From positions 23,834-87,833 of the forward strand of contig CALUZW010000011.1 in assembly GCA_944325415.1 (NCBI GenBank): a stretch of 64,000 nt of DNA, given 5' to 3'. Origin of the DNA: an uncultured Bacteroidales bacterium. GTDB lineage: Bacteria > Bacteroidota > Bacteroidia > Bacteroidales > UBA11471. Made by a program: the position numbers and the translations under genes. Below the pieces are notes generated by a model, which was not told where the DNA came from, searched no databases, and worked only from the letters and a program-made list of their open reading frames with translations. This document shows, piece by piece, positions 52,188-60,009 of the stretch (positions are counted from its first letter, which is position 1; each line of letters starts with the position of its first letter).

Positions 52188-54350
52188 TTATTCGCGTATG
52201 ATGGTCATTTCTTCAATGAGGTTCTTGGCACCGGCGTATTTGTCGATGATGAAGAGTATGTACCGTATGTCGACGTTGATGCAGCGTTGCAGGTCTTTTT
52301 CAAAGACGATGTCGCCGCTCATGGCTTCCCAGTTGCCGTCGAAGGCGGCGCCGATGAGTTCACCCTTGGCGTTGATGACGGGGCTACCCGAGTTACCGCC
52401 GGTGATGTCATTGTTGCTCAGGAAGCAGCAGGGCAGGTCGCCGTTGGCCATGGCATACTCGCCGAAGTCTTTTTTGAGGATAAGCTCTTTGAGCTTGGCC
52501 GGTACCACAAACTCCCAGTTGTCGGGATCTTCTTTTTCGAGGATACCGCGCTGGGTGGTATAGTAGCGGTAGTCTACACCGTCGGCTGGGGAGTAGGGCA
52601 GTACGTTACCGTAGGTAAGGCGTATGGTAAAGTTGGCGTCGGGGTAGGTGGGGGCATCACCGGCCATGTCGAGCAGACCTTTGATATAAATCTTCTTGGC
52701 GCGGGTAAGGCGGTCGTTCAGCGGTTTACGCTCGGCGGCCAGTTCGAGCGACTTCTCGATGTAGGCGTTGCGCAGGGCTATCATGAGGTCGTTTTCGAGA
52801 GTCTTGGCCGAAGGCTTTTTGCAGAATTTGTCGAAGTTGGCCTGGCTGGCGAATACCGATTTCTCGAAAGCGGCGTCGACATAACGGTCGATATCGCCCT
52901 TGAATTTCTTGTCGATAAGGTCAAAGATGGCGATGCGTTCCCCTTCGGGTACGGCGTCGCGGTAGGCTTTCAGCATGGCTTTGGCCACACGGCGGTCGAC
53001 TTGTGCGTTGTAGTCCTTATCGGCAAATTTGGCGTAGTTCTCTTTCAGTATCGTCATCAGGGAGTCGACGCGCGGCTGGTTTTTCTCTTTCAGCGCTTTG
53101 ATGAGGGCGGCCGTAGGAGGTACTTGCGTGAATTCGACGGCGATGGCGATGCCTTCGAGCAGTTGGTAGTAGGACAGGTTCACCGGCGAGAGCTCTTTCA
53201 TGATGGCCTCGATGCTGTCGAGCGAAGCGATGTATTCGGGGTGGTTGTTGGCCCGGGCCCACTGACGCAGCGCCTCTTCTTCGTTTTGTTTTTCACCGAT
53301 GACGTTCAGCTTGTCGATGCCGCGGTTCATGCCGATGGCGTTTTTGTGATAGTTGCTCGAACGGGCATATTTGCTGGCGTACTGTATGCGCACGGCGGGG
53401 TCGGCCAGCATCTCGTCGAGCATCTCGGCCTGACGCACTCCACGCATATAGATGCGGGTGGCATTGACGACGTCGCGCATATCTTCGATTTCCCACGAGG
53501 TGTAGTAGCGGTTTGTCGTTCCGGGGAAGCCCATGATCATGGTGTAGTCGTTCTCGGTTACCCCTTTGAGCGAGATGTTGAAGTAGCGTTTGGGTTTCAT
53601 CGGCACGTTGTCGGCGCTGTATTCGGCCGGTTTGCCGTCGGGCGAGGTGTAGACGCGGAAGAGCGAGAAGTCGCCCGTGTGTCGCGGCCACATCCAGTTG
53701 TCGGTGTCGGCACCGAATTTACCGATCGACGAGGGAGGTGCCCCTACCATGCGCACGTCGTTGTAGACGGTGATGGTAAACATGAAGTAGCGGTTGCCGC
53801 CGTAGAACGGTTTGATAACCACTTCGGTGAAGGGGTTTTCGGCTAGGAATTCCTCTCCGGCCAGTTTGCGGGCCTGCTTGTTGAGGAAGAGGGTGCTGTA
53901 AGCGTTCATCTCGTCGCCCGACTCTTCAACGGCCTTGTCGATGGAGTCGGTTACCTCTACAATCTTCTCGATAAACCGCACTTGCAGTCCCGGCGTGGGC
54001 AACTCTTCTTTTTTGCTCATGGCCCAGAAACCGTCGGTGAGGTAGTCGTGTTCGACGGTACTGTGTTGCTGTATGGCGTCGTAACCGCAGTGGTGGTTGG
54101 TGAGAATAAGTCCTTCGGAGGAGATGATTTCGCCGGTGCAGCCGCCGCCGAAGATGACTACGGCATCTTTCATCGAGGTGCTGTCGGGATTGTAGATGTC
54201 GTCGACGTCGATGAGCAGTCCGGCTTTTTTCAGTTGTTCGCTGTTTTGCTGTTTGAGAAAGGGCAGGAGCCACATGCCTTCATCGGCCATGGCCGGTGAG
54301 AGAGCGAGTGTGGCGGCCAGTAGGGTTGCCAATCTTTTTCTTAACTTCAT
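52188..54350 (-). CDS. S46 dipeptidyl-peptidase, DPP7-like
   Basis: Periplasmic serine exopeptidase releasing N-terminal dipeptides, used by proteolytic Bacteroidetes to feed on peptides. 720 residues with a signal peptide ending AMA. The chymotrypsin-like triad is visible: His86/87 in TNHHCGY, Asp227 in RHTGDFS, Ser654 in GGNSGSP. The residue 18 after the Ser is Gly672 (FDGNWEAMS); in DPP11 this site is Arg and gives Asp/Glu specificity, whereas Gly marks DPP7 with hydrophobic P1 preference. It lies 52 nt downstream of the SDR gene on the same strand. Confidence 0.93.
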   Translation of the reverse strand: MKLRKRLATLLAATLALSPAMADEGMWLLPFLKQQNSEQLKKAGLLIDVDDIYNPDSTSMKDAVVIFGGGCTGEIISSEGLILTNHHCGYDAIQQHSTVEHDYLTDGFWAMSKKEELPTPGLQVRFIEKIVEVTDSIDKAVEESGDEMNAYSTLFLNKQARKLAGEEFLAENPFTEVVIKPFYGGNRYFMFTITVYNDVRMVGAPPSSIGKFGADTDNWMWPRHTGDFSLFRVYTSPDGKPAEYSADNVPMKPKRYFNISLKGVTENDYTMIMGFPGTTNRYYTSWEIEDMRDVVNATRIYMRGVRQAEMLDEMLADPAVRIQYASKYARSSNYHKNAIGMNRGIDKLNVIGEKQNEEEALRQWARANNHPEYIASLDSIEAIMKELSPVNLSYYQLLEGIAIAVEFTQVPPTAALIKALKEKNQPRVDSLMTILKENYAKFADKDYNAQVDRRVAKAMLKAYRDAVPEGERIAIFDLIDKKFKGDIDRYVDAAFEKSVFASQANFDKFCKKPSAKTLENDLMIALRNAYIEKSLELAAERKPLNDRLTRAKKIYIKGLLDMAGDAPTYPDANFTIRLTYGNVLPYSPADGVDYRYYTTQRGILEKEDPDNWEFVVPAKLKELILKKDFGEYAMANGDLPCCFLSNNDITGGNSGSPVINAKGELIGAAFDGNWEAMSGDIVFEKDLQRCINVDIRYILFIIDKYAGAKNLIEEMTIIRE

Positions 54351-54402
54351 AAGGTTTCGTTTTTTAGTGCGTATTATCGGTAATGAGTAGGCTGATGTTT
54401 TT

Positions 54403-55272
54403 TCAGATTAGATATTCCTTGACGATTTTTTCGGTCTCGTCCCACAGAATACGCCGCATGGGGTGGGCGGTATATCTCGACGAGAGGGGCTTTACCCGGC
54501 AACTGGCGTTGAATGTGCCTGTGCGGCCTTCGGCTTCGGGCGATAGCAGCAGGTCGATGGCTGTGGCGGCTCCCTGCCGGGGGGTGCGGATGAAGGGCCT
54601 GAAAAAGAGGTCGCACAGGGTGTCGATGACCGGGTTGTGCATCTTGATGATGTTGGTCGACACGATACCGGGGTCGGAGGCGTTTACGGCGATGCCTTGC
54701 TCTTTGAGGCGGTCGGCCAGTTCGAGGGTGAACAGGGTGAGGGCCAGTTTGGTATTGCTGTATATGGGAATGCGCCAGAATGAGCCTTTCCGTCCGCGGG
54801 CGAAAAAGTCGGGCAGATCGATGCGGCCTATGGCATAGGTGCACGATACCATGTTGACGATGCGGCTTCCGCGGTGCATGAGCGGGAGCAGTTTGCGGGT
54901 GAGCAGGTAGGGTGCAACGTAGTTGACACTGGTGGTGCGGGCCAGACCGTCAGTGGTCTCGATGTGTCGGGGGTCGAGGGTGCCGGCATTGTTCATGAGC
55001 AGGTCTATGGCGACATTGCGTTGCAGCAACTCTTCGGCCAGGTGGTTTACCGAGGCCAGAGAACAGAGGTCGACCTGTATGATTTCGATGGCTTTGTTTC
55101 CGCTCTGTTCGATGATTGAGCGGCGCACAGGCTCGGCTTTTTCGGGGTTGAAGCATACCATGACAACCCGATAGCCCGCTCTGGCTACGGCCAGGGTGAT
55201 TTCACGGCCCATGCCTCCGTCGGCTCCGGTGATGACGGCTAGGTTTTTGGTGGTTGACGATTGTTGCGTCAT
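54403..55272 (-). CDS. Short-chain dehydrogenase/reductase, candidate hydroxysteroid dehydrogenase
   Basis: 289-residue Rossmann-fold oxidoreductase: TGADGGMGRE (15-24) nucleotide loop, NNAG (94-97), and the catalytic Ser143, Tyr171 and Lys175 (YSNTK). The retinol-dehydrogenase-like length and the NPEKAEP stretch after the second strand (Asn rather than Asp) leave cofactor choice open. It is downstream of an OYE-type reductase and a steroid 5-alpha-reductase homologue, which suggests a 3-hydroxysteroid dehydrogenase, but the sequence alone does not fix the substrate. It has a -7 box of its own 84 nt upstream. Confidence 0.82.
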   Translation of the reverse strand: MTQQSSTTKNLAVITGADGGMGREITLAVARAGYRVVMVCFNPEKAEPVRRSIIEQSGNKAIEIIQVDLCSLASVNHLAEELLQRNVAIDLLMNNAGTLDPRHIETTDGLARTTSVNYVAPYLLTRKLLPLMHRGSRIVNMVSCTYAIGRIDLPDFFARGRKGSFWRIPIYSNTKLALTLFTLELADRLKEQGIAVNASDPGIVSTNIIKMHNPVIDTLCDLFFRPFIRTPRQGAATAIDLLLSPEAEGRTGTFNASCRVKPLSSRYTAHPMRRILWDETEKIVKEYLI

Positions 55273-55355
55273 GGGTTATGATGGCGGTGTTATATGAATT
55301 TTTTTGTAGGAGTGCCGAGCGTGTTTCTGCGGCTCCCATCTGTTTTCTGTCGTCG

Positions 55356-55363
55356 CAAAGGTA
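55356..55363 (-). promoter_or_regulatory. -7 box for the SDR gene
   Basis: Minus strand TACCTTTGCGACGAC, a full TAnnTTTG match 83 nt before the SDR ATG, right after the hairpin that follows the flavin reductase gene. Confidence 0.5.
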
Positions 55364-55374
55364 CAAAAATAATT

Positions 55375-55415
55375 GCCGGTAAAAAGAAAATCGGATTGTT
55401 TCTCTTTTTACCGGC
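55375..55415 (-). terminator. Hairpin after the NADH:flavin oxidoreductase
   Basis: GCCGGTAAAAAGA...TCTTTTTACCGGC stem with one bulge, followed on the minus strand by AATTATTTTT; 20 nt past the stop codon. It may partly uncouple the SDR gene from the two upstream reductases. Confidence 0.65.
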
Positions 55416-55434
55416 TCATCTGTCCGACTGTTTT

Positions 55435-56652
55435 TTATTTGAATTCCAGCTTCTTGATTTCTTTTTGCAGACAGGAGGGAAGGCCTTCGACCTTGTGGTG
55501 GCAGGCCATTTCGAGCGTGTACATGCGGGCGATGCAGTAGTTGCTGTGTCCACAACTGTTGCAGGCGTTCTCTTCGCGGGCCATGCGGTTCACGAAGTCG
55601 GGTTCGTTGAGCAGGGCGCGTCCCATCTGCACGGCCTCGAAGCCGCAGTCGAGTACCTCGTCGATTTTGGCTCGCGATACGAGGCCGCCCACATAGACCA
55701 GCGGAATGTTCAGCTCTTTCCTGAATTTGAGGGCATCGTCGAGGAAGTAGGCCTCTTTGAACGGTACGGGGGGTACCATCATGCGACCAAACATTTTGAC
55801 GCCGTATTTCAGCCACCAGCAGTCCATGTAGTAGGTCATCGTCTTGATGGGCATGGCTCCGCGCATCACATACATGGGCGCACGGCTCACAAAGCCGCCG
55901 CTCAGTACCAGGGCGTGGGCGCCCGACTGTTCCAGCCGGCGGGCTACTTGCAGGGTCTCGTCGATTTCCATGCCCCCTTTGAAACCGTCGCGCATGTTCA
56001 TCTTTACGAAGACGGCGAGGTCGTTCCCGGCAGCTTTCATCACCTCGTCCATGCACATGTCCATGAAGCGCATGCGGTTTTCGAGCGAGCCGCCGTATTC
56101 GTCTTTGCGGTGATTGGTATAGGGCGAGAGGAATTGGCTGATGAGGTATCCGTGGCCGGCGTGTATCTCTACGGCATCGAAGCCGGCCTCACGGGCTAGG
56201 CTTACGGCACGGCCGAAGTTCTTGGCCATCTCGGGCAGTTCCCGTTTGTGCAGCCCGCGTACGAGGGTAGGTGAGTAGATGTTGAATCCACTCGATGCCG
56301 AGACCGGGGTAACGCCACATATTTTCTTGTGCGACATGTTGCCGCAGTGGCCCAACTGTATCGATACGGCGGCACCCGAACGGTGTATGTCGTCGGTGAT
56401 TTCTTTCAGCCCCGGAACGATTTCGGGGCGCATCCACAACTGGCGGTCAAACGACAGTCCGCTTTGGCACACGGCCGCATAGGCGATGGTGGTCATGCCC
56501 ACGCCTCCGTCGGCCACCGATTTGTGGTAGTCGTGCAGCATTTGCGAGGGTTTGTTACCGGGGCACATGCTTTCAAAGGCGGCCGAGCGTATGGTGCGGT
56601 TGCGCAGGGTGAGCGGTCCGAAGGTTATCGGGGTAAAGAGTTTGGAATCCAT
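55435..56652 (-). CDS. OYE-type NADH:flavin oxidoreductase, candidate delta4-3-ketosteroid reductase
   Basis: 405-residue FMN-dependent TIM-barrel ene-reductase. Landmarks: FGPLTLRNRTIRSAAFE, IQLGHCGNMSHKK, AGFDAVEIHAGHGYLISQFLS (quoted as VEIHAGHGYLISQFLSP), DEYGGSLENR, and the phosphate site VYVGGL with QMGRALL. Four cysteines near the C-terminus (CNSC, five residues, C, ten residues, C) resemble the 4Fe-4S site of 2,4-dienoyl-CoA reductase, but the FAD/NAD domain of those longer enzymes is absent. It starts 23 nt after the steroid 5-alpha-reductase homologue stops, so the two form one transcript. Candidate 5-beta or delta-bond reductase of steroids. Confidence 0.85.
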   Translation of the reverse strand: MDSKLFTPITFGPLTLRNRTIRSAAFESMCPGNKPSQMLHDYHKSVADGGVGMTTIAYAAVCQSGLSFDRQLWMRPEIVPGLKEITDDIHRSGAAVSIQLGHCGNMSHKKICGVTPVSASSGFNIYSPTLVRGLHKRELPEMAKNFGRAVSLAREAGFDAVEIHAGHGYLISQFLSPYTNHRKDEYGGSLENRMRFMDMCMDEVMKAAGNDLAVFVKMNMRDGFKGGMEIDETLQVARRLEQSGAHALVLSGGFVSRAPMYVMRGAMPIKTMTYYMDCWWLKYGVKMFGRMMVPPVPFKEAYFLDDALKFRKELNIPLVYVGGLVSRAKIDEVLDCGFEAVQMGRALLNEPDFVNRMAREENACNSCGHSNYCIARMYTLEMACHHKVEGLPSCLQKEIKKLEFK

Positions 56653-56675
56653 GATATGTCGATGTTTTTACAAGA

Positions 56676-57446
56676 TTAGTAAAGGAAGGGGAAGATGCGT
56701 TTGCGGCGCCCCATCTGCGGACCGAATTCTTCCTGATAGCGGTGGTAGATGGCGTTGGCGCGGGGCACGAGATTGGCAAATGTCCACCAGGCAAACACCG
56801 CTCCGGCGGCCGACCAGGTGAGAATGGCAAAGCCTGTCCACTCGACCAGTTCGCCAAAGTAGTTGGCCGAGGTTACATACCGGTAGAGCCCCTTCTGCGG
56901 CAGGTAGTGGCGTGTGTCGCCCGGCTTGCGCAGGTGGCGTATTACGTTGTCGGAGTGCCAGTTGATGGCCATGCCTGTGAGGAATATGAGGGTGCCGATG
57001 ATGAATGCCGGCGAGGTGAGCCAGCCGGTCGTGTAGCGGTCGGCCGGGGCGAGGTAGAAGAGCCATTCGCCCTGCATGAATCCGTTCAACACGTTGAAGA
57101 CCACCCCCATGAGCATGATGCTCACCGGCATGCGGCTTTTCCCTTTCATGAGGAAGGGAAAGACAAACGACCGCTGGAAATAGTGCAGTTCGAAAAGCAG
57201 GAAGATGACGAGCGGTGCCGCCTCAAACCGCCGCTCCGACCCCCACCACAGCAGGGCCATGACGATGAATACCGGGGCTTCCATCAGCACCCAGGCCACC
57301 TTGTTGTTGAGCGAGATGCCCCAGCGGCTGTCTCTGAACATGCCGTATCCGGCTTTCAGAAAATAGAGCGCTACAAAAACAATGGCGGCTATGCTGCTCA
57401 TTATCAATAGAAAGGTGTTAAATTCCCGAAGTGTGATTTCTGTCAT
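56676..57446 (-). CDS. Steroid 5-alpha-reductase family protein (3-oxo-5-alpha-steroid 4-dehydrogenase)
   Basis: 256-residue integral membrane NADPH-dependent reductase with about seven helices, almost the same length as human SRD5A2 (254). From memory of SRD5A2, similarity runs through the C-terminal two thirds: LHYFQRSFVFPF, INWHSDNVIRHLRKPGD, LPQKGLYRYVTSANYFGEL and VEWTGFAILTWS. The residues that hold and protonate the 3-keto group in SRD5A2 (Glu57, Tyr91) correspond to Glu56 and Tyr89, and the NADPH-site Asn193 to Asn195. Predicted to reduce the delta4 bond of 3-keto steroids or bile acids to the 5-alpha (allo) form. First gene of the reductase locus, with its own promoter. Confidence 0.9.
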   Translation of the reverse strand: MTEITLREFNTFLLIMSSIAAIVFVALYFLKAGYGMFRDSRWGISLNNKVAWVLMEAPVFIVMALLWWGSERRFEAAPLVIFLLFELHYFQRSFVFPFLMKGKSRMPVSIMLMGVVFNVLNGFMQGEWLFYLAPADRYTTGWLTSPAFIIGTLIFLTGMAINWHSDNVIRHLRKPGDTRHYLPQKGLYRYVTSANYFGELVEWTGFAILTWSAAGAVFAWWTFANLVPRANAIYHRYQEEFGPQMGRRKRIFPFLY

Positions 57447-57516
57447 GCGATGGGGGTTTTGAATATGATGTGCGTAAAAAGTTTACATGTACCTGCCGTT
57501 GCCGGAAAGCACTCCA

Positions 57517-57547
57517 CAAATGTAACGAAAAACTTTCGTTTCCCCAA
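57517..57547 (-). promoter_or_regulatory. Promoter of the steroid 5-alpha-reductase homologue
   Basis: Minus strand: TTG (57547-57545), exactly 20 nt, TACATTTG (57524-57517). It matches the Bacteroidetes -33/-7 pattern, about 70 nt before the ATG. Confidence 0.65.
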
Positions 57548-57602
57548 GAAGTTTTTTTCGTATTTTTGGGTGAAGATGAGACAACGTACTTCTTAAAAGT
57601 TG

Positions 57603-57610
57603 TACCTTTG
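57603..57610 (+). promoter_or_regulatory. -7 box for lrgA-lrgB
   Basis: TACCTTTGCGCC, a full TAnnTTTG match, 27 nt before the lrgA ATG. Confidence 0.5.
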
Positions 57611-57637
57611 CGCCGAATTTTTCAATAGGTATGCAAT

Positions 57638-57991
57638 ATGGTACGGCAATGTGCTATTCTGTTCGGTTGCTTGGCCTTAGGTGAACTGGTTGTCTATCTC
57701 ACCGGGGTGAAGCTCCCGTCGAGCATCATCGGAATGTTGTTGCTCACGTTGTTTCTTAAACTGGGCTGGGTCAAGTTGCATTGGGTGCGCGGCCTGGCCG
57801 ATTTTCTGGTTGCCAATCTCGGCTTCTTCTTTGTGCCCCCCGGAGTGGCGCTCATGCTCTATTTCGACGTGATAGCCGCCCAGTTCTGGCCCATCGTCAT
57901 TGCAACGGTAGTCAGCACCATATTGGTGCTGGTTGTTACCGGATGGTCTCACCAGTTAACCCGAAAAACCAATGGACTTCTTCGAAAATAA
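57638..57991 (+). CDS. lrgA: LrgA/CidA family holin-like membrane protein
   Basis: 117 residues with four hydrophobic helices (QCAILFGCLALGELVVYL first; KLPSSIIGMLLLTLFLKLGWVK with the family signature LPSSIIGMLLL; FFVPPGVALM). Members form holin-like or transport pores with LrgB and affect autolysis, pyruvate/glycolate export or stress. The gene overlaps lrgB by 20 nt, indicating translational coupling. Confidence 0.88.
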   Translation: MVRQCAILFGCLALGELVVYLTGVKLPSSIIGMLLLTLFLKLGWVKLHWVRGLADFLVANLGFFFVPPGVALMLYFDVIAAQFWPIVIATVVSTILVLVVTGWSHQLTRKTNGLLRK

Positions 57992-58667
57992 ATTCTTCCT
58001 GCTCACGCTCACCTTCGCCATCTTTTTTGCCGCCAAGGTGTTGCAGAAGAAGACGGGATTGGTTCTGCTCAATCCCATCTTGATAACCATCGCCCTGCTC
58101 ATCGTCTTTCTGCGCTTCACCGGCATCAGTTACGACACCTATCAGGAGGGCGGATACCTCATCGAGTTCTGGCTCAAACCCGCTGTCGTTGCCCTCGGCG
58201 TGCCCCTCTACCTGCAACTCGAAACCATCAAGAAACAGCTCCTGCCCATCATCATCTCCGAGTTGGTGGGCTGCCTCGTGGGCATCGTCTCGGTGGTGCT
58301 GGTGGCCAAACTGTTGGGTGCCACACAGGAGGTCATCGTGTCGCTGGCGTCGAAGTCAGTAACCACCCCCATCGCCATGGAGGTGACGCAGGCCGTCGGC
58401 GGTATACCCTCGCTCACGGCCGCCGTGGTGGTGTGTGTGGGCATCTTCGGGGCGATATTCGGCTTCAAGGTGTTGTCGCTTGGCCATGTCAAGAGTCCCA
58501 TCGCACAGGGGCTCTCCATGGGTACGGCTTCCCATGCCGTGGGTACCTCTGCTGCCATGGAGGTAAGTGGCAAATATGGCGCCTATGCCAGCCTCGGCCT
58601 CACCCTCAACGGCATCTTCACCGCCCTGCTCACCCCCACGATACTCCGCCTGCTGGGGTTGCTTTGA
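57972..58667 (+). CDS. lrgB: LrgB/CidB family membrane protein
   Basis: 231 residues, seven or more helices, with the LrgB signatures LLNPILITIALLI, PALVALGVPLY-like AVVALGVPLYLQ, SVTTPIAMEVTQAVGGIPSL (quoted in part: VTTPIAMEV) and GTASHAVGTSAAMEV. It is the partner of LrgA and probably forms the substrate-selective half of the pair. It overlaps lrgA and is followed by the 85-bp repeat array. Confidence 0.9.
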   Translation: MDFFENKFFLLTLTFAIFFAAKVLQKKTGLVLLNPILITIALLIVFLRFTGISYDTYQEGGYLIEFWLKPAVVALGVPLYLQLETIKKQLLPIIISELVGCLVGIVSVVLVAKLLGATQEVIVSLASKSVTTPIAMEVTQAVGGIPSLTAAVVVCVGIFGAIFGFKVLSLGHVKSPIAQGLSMGTASHAVGTSAAMEVSGKYGAYASLGLTLNGIFTALLTPTILRLLGLL

Positions 58668-58755
58668 TATTCGATAGAGTTCTTGCAGAGATTTTTTGTA
58701 TTCTGTCGTATGTCGCTGTTGCTCAGGTAGGAAAGAGAAATATTTTTTGCCCCGT

Positions 58756-59121
58756 TCTGCGCTCGCCTTTCACTATCTTTTCAGAAAATAGGATTCGGCT
58801 CGGCATGGTCGACGAGTGAAAACTTTGTTTTCTCCCCCGCTCTGCGCTCGCCTTTCACTATCTTTTCAGAAAATAGGATTCGGCTCGGCATGGTCGACGA
58901 GCGAAAACTTTGTTTTCTCCCCCGCTCTGCGCTCGCCTTTCACTATCTTTTCAGAAGACAGGATTCGGCTCGGCATAGTCAATGAGCGAAAACTTTGTTT
59001 TCTCCTTGCCTCTGCGCTCGCCTTTCACTATCTTTTCAGAAGAAAGGATTCGGCTCGGCATAGTCAACGAGCGAAAACTTTGTTTTCTCCTTGCCTCTGC
59101 GCTCGCCTTTCACTATCTTTG
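58756..59121 (+). repeat. Tandem 85-bp promoter-bearing repeat, four units plus a final core
   Basis: The core TCTGCGCTCGCCTTTCAC starts at 58756, 58841, 58926, 59011 and 59096, exactly 85 nt apart each time. Every unit includes AGGATTCGGCTCGGCAT and the hairpin GAAAAC-TTT-GTTTTC. The four inner cores end TATCTTTT; only the last, nearest the gene, ends TATCTTTG (59114-59121). Units differ by a few substitutions, with the two left and two right units most alike. Confidence 0.93.
59091..59121 (+). promoter_or_regulatory. Promoter of the DUF695 gene in the last repeat core
   Basis: TTG (59091-59093), 20 nt, TATCTTTG (59114-59121); predicts a leader of about 80 nt. Confidence 0.7.
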
Positions 59122-59210
59122 TCGGGGAGGGCTGTTTGGTGGCGCGGGTGGGTATCTGCGGGTACTGCCTGGGTGCGACAGGCTGCCTGGCTGAAAAAAG
59201 AATATTTTAT

Positions 59211-59675
59211 ATGAAACTATCTGATAACTGGTTTACGACGGTGACCGAGAGCGACAACGGAGCCGTGATGTTTGTGAGTGGCCGCGACGAGGTCGATGCC
59301 TTTATGGAGTCGGGCAAGTTGCGCGAGCGCGTAGAGATAACCTGGCCCTATGAATCCGATGCACAGGGCATGCCCACCGAGGAAGAGTCGATGCGTATGG
59401 AGGCTCCGCAGGAGGCTCTGCGCAAAGCCATGGAGAAGGACAAACTGGCCATTCTCACCGGTGTCTACACGGGCGACGGCGCCCGCACCTGGGTTTTCTA
59501 TACCCGTAATATTCCGGCTTTCGGCGAGCGGCTCAATCAGGCTTTGGCCCCGTTTGAACAGCTGCCCATTACCATCTATACCGAAAAAGATGCCGAGTGG
59601 AACGAATACCGCGAGATGCGTACGCTCTGTGGCGACGCCTGTCGCGATCTTCTTTTCGACGACGACGAGGAGTAG
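59211..59675 (+). CDS. DUF695 domain protein
   Basis: 154 residues from the ATG at 59211 (MKLSDNWFTTVTE); the frame is open upstream into the repeat array but that part is non-conserved leader. The pattern NWFTTVTESDNGAVMFVSGRD, then ERVEITWPY, ILTGVYTGDGARTWVFYTRN and LPITIYTEKDAEWNEYREM (landmarks) is that of DUF695, a small cytoplasmic alpha/beta family of unknown function. The C-terminus is acidic (DDDEE). Single gene driven by the repeat-borne promoter. Confidence 0.8.
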   Translation: MKLSDNWFTTVTESDNGAVMFVSGRDEVDAFMESGKLRERVEITWPYESDAQGMPTEEESMRMEAPQEALRKAMEKDKLAILTGVYTGDGARTWVFYTRNIPAFGERLNQALAPFEQLPITIYTEKDAEWNEYREMRTLCGDACRDLLFDDDEE

Positions 59676-60009
59676 CCGCCGGCTTCATCGCAGCAACGGT
59701 GTGCTGTTGCCGGCAAGCGGCTGCTGATGGCACAATGACCGTCGGGTGTCTGTGGTGTGGACTACGGGGCCTGCTATCCGTTGGCCCGGCAGAGCAATGT
59801 GTCGGGCGGCTTTTCTCTCTGTGCCGGTATCGGGTAAAATCGGGCACCGAAAATAATTTTCTCAGATATTTGTTGTGGAGACCGGCTATATTCATGGAAT
59901 ATAGCGAGTGTCCGCGTGTTGTCGGTGTCGGAGAAACAACCCTCTCTGCTCTTGTCGTTGTGCTTGATTTTCAGTATATTTGTTGAATAAGTCCTTAAAA
60001 AATTATACC
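59676..60009. other. 334-nt intergenic region
   Basis: Between the DUF695 and acetyl-esterase genes. It holds one good promoter (59952-59982); I see no gene, hairpin or repeat of note in the rest. Confidence 0.6.
59952..59982 (+). promoter_or_regulatory. Promoter of the acetyl-esterase/alpha-glucuronidase pair
   Basis: TTG (59952-59954), 20 nt, TATATTTG (59975-59982), 27 nt before the ATG at 60010. Confidence 0.65.

Larger units (their letters stand above)
58668..59210. other. 543-nt intergenic region dominated by a tandem repeat
   Basis: Between lrgB and the DUF695 gene. 58668-58755 has nothing recognisable, 58756-59121 is the 85-bp repeat array, and 59122-59210 is the predicted leader of the DUF695 mRNA. 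The unit length is not a multiple of three and frames through it differ between copies, so it is not coding. Confidence 0.8.

Noticed and set aside
51891..53846. 651-codon plus-strand frame
   Set aside because: Overlaps the end of the C-S lyase gene in another frame and is antisense to the S46 peptidase; it also crosses a strong terminator.
58816..59214. Short frames through the 85-bp repeat that translate to repeated peptides (SPFTIFSE...)
   Set aside because: The unit length of 85 is not a multiple of three, so the frame changes between units; the repeats contain promoter elements, and the real gene starts at 59211.
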